Below are positions 57,701 to 64,000 of a DNA stretch of 64,000 bases, in pieces. The stretch comes from Telmatactis stephensoni (lineage: Eukaryota; Cnidaria; Anthozoa; Actiniaria; Isophelliidae). The position numbers were made by a program, and so were the translations under genes. The stretch is from NCBI GenBank assembly GCA_029948255.1, contig JALIZF010001830.1, positions 806,001-870,000 on the forward strand, written 5' to 3'. The stretch's first letter is position 1. Every line of letters begins with the position of its first letter. The notes beneath the pieces are model-generated. The model was not told the origin of the DNA. It did no database searches and worked only from the letters and a program-made list of their open reading frames with translations.

Positions 57701-60700
57701 ATCGTAAACTCCTCCTAAAAAGTTAATTAGATATCATTCTAACCATGCATTGTGACGTACCATGCAATATCTATCTGCTCAGGCGTTCCTTACCAGCAAG
57801 TGGTTTATTCTGCAGTCCCATTAACTGTAGTTCCATACATGATTTGGTCTCCCTTAAGGGACCTTCTCTCATCCAATACCAGATATTAGTAGGATGCTGT
57901 TCTTGTTCTTTGTTATTGATCCATGGTGCCGGGTAAAAACGCTTGATATTGGCTGTCGAAAAAAATGTATAAAATTGTTATAAAATGGCATAAGACTGTT
58001 ATAAATTAAGGTGATTCCATTGAAAACTTGAAGACAAACAATCCAAGAATTTTTTGAAACTAGGCACGAAGGCACATTAAAGTTGGGACTTTCAAGCAAT
58101 CCAGAAAAAGGAAGGGGTTACCGTTCTCGCTTTTGCGCTACAGCGGTTGGAATATATGTAAATTTACGATTTCATGTCGATTCTCTGCTTTAGCACAGAA
58201 TAAAGCTAGCAAATATTGTCCACAACTTGAATGAAAATGCCACCATCTTGAAAATTGAAAGTTCGCGCGCTTACACAAGCTACAAATTAAATCGTGCACA
58301 GTTATCGTGCGCAATGCAAAACAATGGAATCACCTAAAACAACACAGCATTTTGAAAATCCAACCAAGCAACCAAGCAACCAGTCAACCAGCTAAAATAG
58401 AAGCAATTCTATTGTACATTAAATGTGAGGGTGTTTACCTATGATTGAGCCAAAAGCTGTTTTTGCTGATGTTTTGTATGATGTAGTCAGCATTGCCTTG
58501 TGAATCCAAGGCATTCGCTTCTCGATTCCATAGTCCTCATAAATCCAGTTGTCAAATTTCTTGACAAGATTGATTTGTGTTTGTTTATTGTTTTTTGCAA
58601 CAAACGAGTAGAAACGAGGTGCTTTCCATATGCCGCCCCAACGACCTAAGCACACAAAAAAACCCGGAAAAAATATATAGATAAAAATTGAAAACATTTA
58701 TTGGTAAGTGCATGAATGGAGAAAAAAACAACAAGAACAACAAGAACAACAAGAACAACAAGAACAACAAGAACAACAAGAACAACAAGAACAACAAGAA
58801 CAACAAGAACAACAAGAACAACAAGAACAACAAGAACAACAACAACAACAAGAACAAGAACGAGAACGAGAACGAGAACGAGAACGAGAACGAGAACGAG
58901 AACGAGAACGAGAAGAAGGAGAAGGAGAAGGAGAAGGAGAAGGAGAAGAAGAAGAAGAAGAAGAAGAAGAAGAACAAGAACAAGAACAAGAACAAGAACA
59001 AGAAGAAGAAGAAGAAGAAGAGAAGAACGAAGAAGAACAAGAAGAACAAGAAGAAGCCAGAAAAAGAAGACGAAGACAAAAAAAAAAAGAAAAGGAAGAA
59101 GAAGAGAAGAACGAAGAAGAACAAGAAGAACAAGAACAAGAAGAAGCAGCAGCAGAAGCTAGAAAAAGAAGAAGAAGAGGCTAGAAGAAGAAGAAAGCTT
59201 ACCAAACTCATGAGCTTCTATTCTATACTCGAATGAATCTCCTTCAACTTTAATTGCGTCTTTGATTGCATCAGCCTTGTACAAGATGGAGAAGTCACCA
59301 TCAAGCCTAGGATTGTCCTCAAACCTTCTCCTGACGTTGTTTGCCTTCCATGTGTTTGTATGGCTAGTAACCAGTAGTGTCCAGCCCCCACCGTCACGTT
59401 CCATGTCACAATAGGTCTTTACGTTGCCTTGGTTACCTGGGTTGATGGTGTAAATACCACTAGGATACTTAATCCTTTGTTTTCGACCAATGGCTAGCAG
59501 ATGTCGACACGAGTGGGCAACTGTCATTGAAAACTTAAATCAGAGAGAATACGTTTTTCGAGCACTCAAACGTTTCCTAAAGTCAGCTTTGCGTGTGTGT
59601 CAAGCATCAAAAGCTTAGATTTTTCAGTTTCTGAATCGCACATGTCTGTGCCCCCTTTTAAACATTTTAAAAGCTGGCTTGCCTACGTCGTTTAACCTTA
59701 CCTGGACATTTGCGTGTATTACAAGCTGTCTTTTCGGTTCTTTTACCAACACATTTTCTGCCGCCGTTACTCGGAACTGGGTTATTACAGAATCTGTGAC
59801 GGCTTTTTGTACCCCCATCACACAGACGAGTACACTTGGTCCATTTTGACCAATTGCCCCATCCACCATCTTGAGCTGTCAGTGCTTAAAGTGAATTGAA
59901 AGGTGTTTTAATTTGATAACATTGCTGATTTTTAAACACATGATGAATCTCTTTATCTGCCGCAAATAGCCGTTGGTCAAACCAATATGGCAACCATATG
60001 CTCACAACTTTTCAGTATTTTACTGAAATCTTGTCATTCAGCTGATGACAATTCCAATGAGATTGACCATGACAAACAATTGGTCGTTCGCGCGGGCTTC
60101 CTGTGTTTTTATTATTGGACCTCATGTTTATCGAAATGCGAGATTTCTGAGCCATTTTCAAAATAATGGACAATGTGATGTGTTTCAATTATAACATCTG
60201 CAAGTTTTGATCACATTGCAAACAATCAACAAAAATGGATCTACGTGACTTTAAAATAAGATAGTACTTGCCCAAATATGGAATAACTGAGTTGATAGCC
60301 GTGCGAATGACACCTTTTTATTGGGAATTGTTTGATATGAATGACGTCAGACAAAACCTAGCAATATCATTTGAAAGACTACATACGATTTCAATACTTT
60401 CATATTAAATATTTTCCATCCACCCATAACCTATGTATTTATTAAACCTTTCGTCTAGCATCTAGCAGTTTGTCAATCCATCAGTCCGCTTTTCAACTCG
60501 TCGACCGCTCGATCAACCTAATTTGCTAACTTTTTGCAAAGAACTAAATACTAAAGTACTCACCACTAGCACAGTTAGTGGTAGGATCAAAACCTTTATT
60601 GCAGTGACATTTACCACGTGATGTACAGATCTGAATACGTATTATAATAATACCAAATATTAAAAATAAAACAAATAAAATTAACAAACAAACAAAGAGA

Positions 60701-63414
60701 CAGACAGATAGACATATAGACAAACACAAATAAACAAACAAACGTACAATAGAACAAAAAGGTAGCAAGCAAAGAAACAAATATACAGACAGACAGAGGG
60801 GCAGACAGATAGACAGACGGACAGTCAGACAGACAGACAGTTGATGTGATAATCTTACTCCATTTCCAGCGCACACGACTCCATTCGTCGTGGGACAGTT
60901 TCCTTGCTTAAAGATGCCTGAAACTGAAATAAATAATATTATCATGGTGCGCTCCGCGGATCAGCACTGCAATACAGCGCATAATGTATAAACAATAGTA
61001 TCCACACTATTTTCAATGTCACTATCATTTTCTTCAAGACCGCCATGCATGGCTAGCAATTGGCACAATTGGCGTAGCGGTGAGAGTCATTCAGATTAGT
61101 GGCCTGGGTTCAATTCTAGGCTTGACCACATGTAAATCTGAGTTATCTTGATGTGCTGTTCTCTACCATGCCACGCCATGAGGGCTTTTGACCCGGTTCA
61201 CCGGTTTTGTCTTCCTCAGCAATAATCAACATGTGAGTTGAACGTTGTATGTTAGAATAGTTGATCATAGTTGTAGTGTTTCAGAAATAGCTCCAAACAT
61301 TCCATGCTAATTTAGTGCTATCCTGCTTTAACTAACAAGAGATTTGAATATATTTGCAAAACTAATACCTGTTGGTCGGCATTTCCTAGACTTCGTCGGC
61401 GCACACTTTCCTTTAAAGCAACACGACTGAAACATAAACAGCAACATTAGATACCAGCTACGTTACAAACAGGCTAAAAAGGAGGCAGTGTCCGGTGTTG
61501 ATATTGTTTTATATTGCTTTAATTTTTTTTTCGACGCTTTGGTCCGGGCTAAGTCTCGCCTGTGATATACACATCAGGGGCGGATCCAGGATTAACTTCA
61601 GGAGGGGGTGCACCGTCATATAAATTGGAAACTGCCGAGAGGATATTTTGGAAAAATATTGAGAAACAAGGACTCAATGTCGCCTCAGGAGGGGGTGCGC
61701 ACCCCCTGCACCCCTCCCCTAAATCCGCCCCTGCACATAGTAGCTATCTAATTAGCGCGCTTTTTGTCTTAAATATTTTATAAGAGTTTAAAAGTGTGCG
61801 CGTCTGTTGTGTGGTCTAATGCGCCACACTGTACAAGCGCACTTTGGCCAATCAAAGCACGTCTTTATATCGTTTAAATTGTTTATATTGTTTATATTGC
61901 AATCTAATTTGATATTATTCTTACATTCTTTTGAGGAATTTTGTTTCTGGTATAAGCTGTCCATTTCTTTCCATCATTGCTGTAGACTAGTTGGTATCCA
62001 GTAACTTGACGTCCATCGTATGTACCTTCAGTTGCAATGGCAGTGATACGTTTCACCTGAGGTAGAAAGACATTTTTGAATACAATGAGCTTAACTTCAA
62101 TACTCGGACTTCGTGTCCTAGCCGGCCGGTTGGCTCAGTGGTAGAGCATTCGGTCTTTTGTGCGGGAGGGTCAGTGGGTTCAAGCCCGGCCGGACCAACA
62201 CTCAGGGTCTTAAAATACTGAGAGAAGGTGCTGCCTTTGTAACTACATCTGCAAATGGTTAGACCTTCAGGTCTTCTCGGATAAGACTTTAAACCGTAGG
62301 CCCTGTCTCCCATCCCTTCCTTAACCTGTAATATGGGGGACATTAAAGAACCTGTTGAGCTAGTCTTATAAGAAGTAGCGGGATTGTCGCCCGATACAAC
62401 AGTCTGTCCTTACTACTAACAAACTCTAAGCGCATTTGATGATTTTCGTATCGATATTTGCGCTATATAAATGTAAAAATTTCATTTCATTTCATTTATT
62501 GTAACTGTCACCTGCCTTATGGGCAAATCATTAAATAAAACTGACCCTTGCAGGTTGGATAAGAAAGAGAACCAGTGCAGTAATATATCATTGATATTAT
62601 CAATATGTTTGTAGTACCTTTCCAATATCTATTTGTAAGTATTGTTTGTCGTTGAGTTTCTTGGCACACCAAGAATTAAACCCACCAAGTCGACTATGCA
62701 TTGGTTCTTTATTCTTCCGCGCACTCGACGCCGTGATTTTGTTGTTTGGAATGTTTGCGTTTGCCATCCCAAGTGGTACTTGACAATCTTAAAGAAAATG
62801 TATACATAGAATGATCACTTGAGTTGGAAATGTAATGTTGGGATGTAGTGTAGATGGCTTTAGGTACCCGAGCATGCGCACATGTGCTAATCTGTTATCT
62901 TAGTATAAATGTTAACTTGAAGAAAGCTTGCATGTTTTAAGCCGTTAGATCATGGTCAGAAAATGTCAGAGATGTGGCTAGAAAAATGGTCTAGCAACTA
63001 GCTTGAAAGAAGATGATTATGAACAAGAAGGGCCTCGTATGTCTACTCAAGTGACAGCGAATCGCATGGCCAATCACGTACCATGTGTGCATAAAGATGA
63101 AGTATCTAGAGTGCATGCGTACACGTGCTAAGCTGTCAGTAGAATTTTGAACTCGAGAGGGGTTAATTGGAGTATACCAAAGGAAGTGCTGCTTGGTGTG
63201 AGTCCAAAACTAGATCAAGCTACGCTTTGACCAGCATCTCACCCTATATTTTACAACTTCAACTCTCAGGTGCTATAAGTACCTTGATTGGTGAAAAATA
63301 GTCTTTTTGTAAGATCATTGCATCCTTGCCATAATACTAAAGCAGTTCCGTCTTGTGCAGCTCCTCCATTGGGGTGTACACAGAATCCAGTTTCTACGTG
63401 CTTCAGGGCTTTAC
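45674..63414 (-). CDS. Large secreted-type multidomain protein, 3' part, 20 exons (whole-gene entry)
   Basis: Twenty minus-strand exons joined by GT-AG introns with every reading phase consistent, giving about 1,211 residues and a stop at 45674. Order: ricin-like repeat, F5/8C (discoidin) part, Cys-rich and EGF-like segment, TSP1, three fibrinogen-related (FReD) units, TSP1, two ricin-like trefoils. These are extracellular domain families used for sugar, matrix or cell-surface binding, so a secreted or surface matrix or recognition role is inferred. Combinations of this kind occur in coral skeletal matrix and cnidarian lectin-like proteins. Signal peptide and start lie beyond the right edge. 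Introns hold SINEs, MITEs, microsatellites and a 2.4-kb foldback element. It could be two genes merged by my model, but unbroken phases argue against that. Confidence 0.85.
45845..46035 (+). repeat. Degenerate (CAAC)n tract in intron
   Basis: CAACCAACCAAC and CCAGCCAACCAGCC variants over about 150 bp of intron 45819-46235. Confidence 0.85.
46236..46323 (-). CDS. Multidomain gene, exon 19: ricin-like trefoil B, middle
   Basis: Encodes [20 protein letters not shown] then HPHKVHYT. Phase 1 in, 2 out. It has no separate counterpart in trefoil A, whose exon 17 carries this part together with the last. Confidence 0.8.
46782..46985 (-). CDS. Multidomain gene, exon 18: ricin-like trefoil B, first part
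   Basis: Encodes [51 protein letters not shown]. It is parallel to exon 16, which shows a tandem duplication. The acceptor at 46987-46986 was chosen because it removes an in-frame stop and fits phase 1. Phase 1 out. Confidence 0.85.
46986..48580 (-). other. Intron; GTCCCG repeat stretch, no exon found
   Basis: At about 47500-47670 GTCCCGAGGTGAG, GGGACGG and TGTAAACGCA recur, also seen in diverged form at about 57195-57330, so a shared repeat. No further exon fits. Confidence 0.5.
48581..48881. mobile_element. hAT-like MITE with expanded poly-G
   Basis: CAGGGGGCGGATCCAGGATT at the left, as in the element at 61575. The body shares GGATATTTTGGAAAAATAT with that element. A GT/G-run expansion fills about 48648-48733. 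Confidence 0.7.
48999..49223 (-). CDS. Multidomain gene, exon 17: ricin-like trefoil A, second part
   Basis: Encodes [12 protein letters not shown], then [28 protein letters not shown] and LNLFQL. The latter matches exon 1 visible and exon 20. Phase 1-1. Confidence 0.85.
50289..50474 (-). CDS. Multidomain gene, exon 16: ricin-like trefoil A, first part
   Basis: Encodes [46 protein letters not shown] then CPEG. It resembles the first and start of the second subdomain of ricin B-like trefoils. Phase 1-1. Confidence 0.8.
50981..51157 (-). CDS. Multidomain gene, exon 15: second thrombospondin type 1 repeat
   Basis: 59 codons: [41 protein letters not shown]. Clear WSSWSxC TSP1 signature. Symmetric phase 1-1. 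Confidence 0.93.
51158..52127 (-). other. Intron between FReD unit 3 and the second TSP1
   Basis: Besides the decayed exon it has two diverged direct repeats at about 51406-51545 (GGAGAAG, TGTTGGCC, TGTGGAGAGG). Nothing else recognised. Confidence 0.6.
51606..51695 (-). pseudogene. Decayed duplicate of exon 14
   Basis: Minus strand reads [18 protein letters not shown] in frame, against [18 protein letters not shown] in exon 14. It has lost the splice donor (G|GTAAGT replaced by G|ATAAAT), has a 4-nt insertion upstream and a Cys replaced by Tyr. It lies in intron 51158-52127. Confidence 0.85.
52128..52414 (-). CDS. Multidomain gene, exon 14: FReD unit 3, middle plus C-terminal part
   Basis: Encodes [60 protein letters not shown] placed the acceptor at CACCCAAAG because it restores SFVATNNKQ, parallel to SFVAKNNKQ in exon 9, and fits phase 2. 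The more obvious TTTTGTAG 9 bp later would break the frame. Phase 2 in, 1 out. Confidence 0.88.
52518..52705. mobile_element. MITE in intron
   Basis: GGGTGTCGAATGGT and ACCATTCGACACTCC are the inverted ends. It lies 355 bp from the large foldback element in the same intron. Confidence 0.75.
53060..55475. mobile_element. 2.4-kb foldback element with ~930-bp inverted arms
   Basis: Left arm 53060-53989 and right arm 54549-55475 are inverted copies about 99% identical by eye (a 3-bp indel and a few substitutions), around a 559-bp centre. The ends are CACAGGCACCCCAAGCTCTG and its complement. GTTTTAC flanks both sides (53053-53059 and 55476-55482), a 7-bp target duplication. Each arm holds the same 108-codon frame and others with no transposase motif, so it is non-autonomous. 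Long arms with a 7-9-bp duplication resemble MULE or foldback types; the class is uncertain. Confidence 0.93.
55483..55830 (-). CDS. Multidomain gene, exon 13: FReD unit 3, N-terminal and part of middle
   Basis: Encodes [35 protein letters not shown] (GGGWT degenerated to PGAWT) and ends [10 protein letters not shown]. Phase 2 in and out. The donor is GTAAAAC, immediately followed by a transposon end. Confidence 0.9.
56255..56535 (-). CDS. Multidomain gene, exon 12: FReD unit 2, middle plus C-terminal part
   Basis: Encodes [48 protein letters not shown]. It combines what are two exons in unit 1. Phase 0 in, 2 out. Confidence 0.9.
56690..56955. repeat. TTACGGTTAACG-type repeat element in intron
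   Basis: TTTCAATGGGGT at the left and ACCCCATTGAGA at the right are inverted. Between them TTACGGTTAACG and TTACGGCTAACGG are repeated. Confidence 0.65.
57336..57473. mobile_element. Palindromic MITE in intron
   Basis: TATAGAGGGATTTCGTGGCA and its complement GGCTGCCGTGCAATCCCTCT bound a ~140-bp element just downstream of the donor at 57493. Confidence 0.8.
57494..57714 (-). CDS. Multidomain gene, exon 11: FReD unit 2, N-terminal part
   Basis: Encodes [48 protein letters not shown]. Phase 1 in, 0 out. Confidence 0.9.
57794..57952 (-). CDS. Multidomain gene, exon 10: FReD unit 1, C-terminal part
   Basis: Encodes [35 protein letters not shown] and runs into unit 2. Phase 1-1. Confidence 0.9.
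58010..58334. mobile_element. TTAA-type MITE in intron
   Basis: GGTGATTCCATTG and CAATGGAATCACC are inverted ends. The left flank is TTAA, the right flank TAAA. Confidence 0.7.
58439..58645 (-). CDS. Multidomain gene, exon 9: FReD unit 1, middle
   Basis: Encodes [43 protein letters not shown]. Phase 1-1. Confidence 0.9.
58646..59202 (-). repeat. Intron made mostly of GAACAA/GAACGA/GAAGGA repeats
   Basis: From about 58727 to 59190 the + strand is an almost pure A/G/C purine-rich compound microsatellite, pyrimidine-rich on the transcribed strand. The repeat frames of Arg, Glu, Asn or Leu/Phe are artefacts. It fills the intron between the first two exons of FReD unit 1. Confidence 0.95.
59203..59520 (-). 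CDS. Multidomain gene, exon 8: FReD unit 1, N-terminal part
   Basis: Encodes [39 protein letters not shown], the start of a fibrinogen C-terminal-related fold (CDM-x-DGGGWT). It then diverges from canonical fibrinogen and ends [10 protein letters not shown]. Phase 1-1. Confidence 0.9.
59702..59875 (-). CDS. Multidomain gene, exon 7: thrombospondin type 1 repeat
   Basis: 58 codons: [19 protein letters not shown], then [17 protein letters not shown] and a final CNTRKCP. WxxWxxC with six cysteines is the TSP1 signature. Symmetric phase 1-1 exon, the usual form for shuffled TSP1 domains. Confidence 0.93.
60000..60380. repeat. Repeat in intron, related to 41515-41610
   Basis: TGTCATTCAGCTGATGACAA and AATGACGTCA...AAACC-AGCAAT match TGTCTTTCAGCTGATGAAAA and AATGACGTCATATGAAACCC near 41550. 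Confidence 0.5.
60564..60630 (-). CDS. Multidomain gene, exon 6: EGF-like, second part
   Basis: Encodes [20 protein letters not shown]. The CxCxxGF pattern is diagnostic of EGF-like folds. Phase 0 in, 1 out. Confidence 0.85.
60662..60840 (+). repeat. Degenerate (ACAA)n / (ACAG)n tract in intron
   Basis: CAAACAAAC and CAGACAGACAG blocks fill most of intron 60631-60858. Confidence 0.85.
60859..60917 (-). CDS. Multidomain gene, exon 5: EGF-like, first part
   Basis: Encodes [19 protein letters not shown]. Phase 1 in, 0 out. With the next exon it reads C-x8-C-x4-C pattern of an EGF-like loop. Confidence 0.8.
61050..61235 (+). mobile_element. tRNA-derived SINE-like repeat in intron
   Basis: GGCGTAGCGGTGAGAGTC (A-box-like) and CTGGGTTCAATTCTAGG (B box), followed by ACCATGCCACGCC and GGTTCACCGGTTTTGTC. 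Confidence 0.6.
61369..61426 (-). CDS. Multidomain gene, exon 4: short Cys-rich exon
   Basis: 19 codons, [19 protein letters not shown]. Phase 0 in and 1 out, matching both neighbours. It has four cysteines. No named domain; probably the start of an EGF-like unit or a linker. Small, so less certain than the others. Confidence 0.7.
61575..61733. mobile_element. hAT-like MITE, 159 bp
   Basis: The ends CAGGGGCGGATCC and ATCCGCCCCTG are inverted. The internal GGAGGGGGTGC pairs with GCACCCCCTGCACCCCTCC. CACAT on both sides may be the remainder of the target duplication. Confidence 0.8.
61925..62056 (-). CDS. Multidomain gene, exon 3: F5/8C domain, middle
   Basis: Encodes [27 protein letters not shown], continuing the discoidin fold across the phase-0 junction. 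The C-terminal third of the domain (usually ending in ARYIRI-type sequence) is not found in the following intron or exons, so the domain appears truncated at about 100 residues. Confidence 0.9.
62118..62500 (+). mobile_element. tRNA-derived SINE in the intron splitting the F5/8C domain
   Basis: tRNA-like head with A box TTGGCTCAGTGG and B box GGGTTCAAGCC, a conserved body, then the tail TTGCGCTATATAAATGT and ATTTC repeats. Length about 380 bp. It lies wholly inside intron 62057-62617. Confidence 0.9.
62618..62787 (-). CDS. Multidomain gene, exon 2: F5/8C domain, N-terminal half
   Basis: Begins [20 protein letters not shown], then [10 protein letters not shown] and YLQIDIGK, the hallmark start and strand pattern of F5/8 type C (discoidin) domains. 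Phase 1 in, 0 out. Confidence 0.9.
63283..63414 (-). CDS. Multidomain gene, exon 1 visible: ricin-like trefoil repeat
   Basis: Encodes [17 protein letters not shown] and ALVLWQGC. This resembles the third subdomain of the two trefoils at the C-terminus (exons 17 and 20). Phase 1 in and out. The preceding exons, including the rest of this trefoil, are outside the window. Confidence 0.8.
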
Positions 63415-64000
63415 CTATAAGATGTAAATTTACAGAGAGATGCTATTGTCCTTGTTTTCTTTTCGGTTTGTGTCATTTGCCTTTGACGTTGATTTTATTA
63501 TTTTAAAGAAAAACGTACAATACTATTTTACAACGAATACTATACTAAGATTGGTACAAGTTAGATTAGCTATAAAATGCTAGGTAATCTCTCGCTCGAG
63601 TAACAGTTGAAACATTAAATTGGGGGTCGGAGCAATTGAAATAGGTTCTTATGTATCGACCTGTGGTTACATATACATTCTTCATCAATTCTGATTTAGG
63701 ATAAAATGCAGTTTAATTTTTCGGACTCGCCTTCCTCCTTTATTAGTTACTTTAAATTATACACCTAAATCAAAAGGTTTGTCGTACGAAAGGCCTCAAA
63801 CCCACGCGACTAGACCGAAAAGAAGTATGGGTTGAGTTGAGTTGCAAAACATTCGCTCTCCTTTCAGCTCTGGTCTGATTTTTGCATCAACAAATAAATT
63901 TCTTTGGGATATAAGGTCAGAAGAAGCTAGATTTGAATTGTCGTGTGGATATTTTTGTGATGATATGTTTTAACTTTGGTAATTTGTACCCGTGCTTCCT
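63415..64000. other. Right-hand edge, probable intron of the multidomain gene
   Basis: The first visible exon starts in phase 1 after an acceptor, so the gene continues to the right. I found no further exon in these 586 bp. Confidence 0.55.

Noticed and set aside
58585..59236. Long frames of Glu/Gln, Arg/Thr, Asn/Lys and Phe/Leu repeats
   Set aside because: They translate the purine-rich microsatellite inside an intron of the multidomain gene; all frames are open by composition.
62140..62215. Functional tRNA gene
   Set aside because: The A and B boxes belong to the tRNA-like head of a SINE with a body and tail; no full cloverleaf with matching acceptor stem was evident.

Overview
The window looks like nuclear DNA of a cnidarian, most likely an anthozoan such as a stony coral. 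This is inferred from AT-rich DNA, intron-containing animal genes, intronless-CDS class A receptors resembling melatonin receptors, a secreted protein of the ricin-like / F5/8C / TSP1 / fibrinogen-related type common in coral extracellular matrices, and many small inverted-repeat elements. Species cannot be told from sequence alone.

Layout. (1) 1-2,810, + strand: the last two coding exons of a short-chain dehydrogenase of the retinol / 17-beta-hydroxysteroid dehydrogenase type; its 5' part lies left of the window. (2) 5,021-31,651: four related 7TM receptor genes (-, +, -, -), each with its coding sequence in one exon and a 3' splice site just before the ATG. All share an N-terminal DPLGRS motif. 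Three are close paralogs, and two share 176 bp without a mismatch. Between them lie repeats, LINE and Ty3/gypsy relics and microsatellites. (3) 32-41 kb: no convincing gene; microsatellites, tandem duplications and MITEs. (4) 41,973-43,920, + strand: a fifth, divergent two-exon 7TM receptor. (5) 45,674-63,414, - strand: the 3' part of a large secreted-type gene. I reconstructed 20 exons whose reading phases all agree, about 1,211 residues to the stop: ricin-like repeat, partial F5/8C (discoidin), Cys-rich/EGF-like, TSP1, three fibrinogen-related units, TSP1, two ricin-like trefoils. Its start lies right of the window.

Mobile DNA is abundant and mostly non-autonomous: TTAA-flanked elements beginning GGT, hAT-like elements with CAGGGGCGG ends, several foldback elements, tRNA-derived SINEs, and a 2.4-kb element with ~930-bp inverted arms whose target duplication is exactly the first seven bases of an intron of the large gene.

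No operon-like functional link exists. The receptors form a locally expanded family; the large gene is an independent neighbour. The items most worth following are the transposon at a splice donor, the decayed duplicate exon, the differing intron positions in three homologous fibrinogen-related units, the receptor cluster with its shared signature and near-identical tract, and the cluster of RFX/X-box-like motifs beside two receptors.
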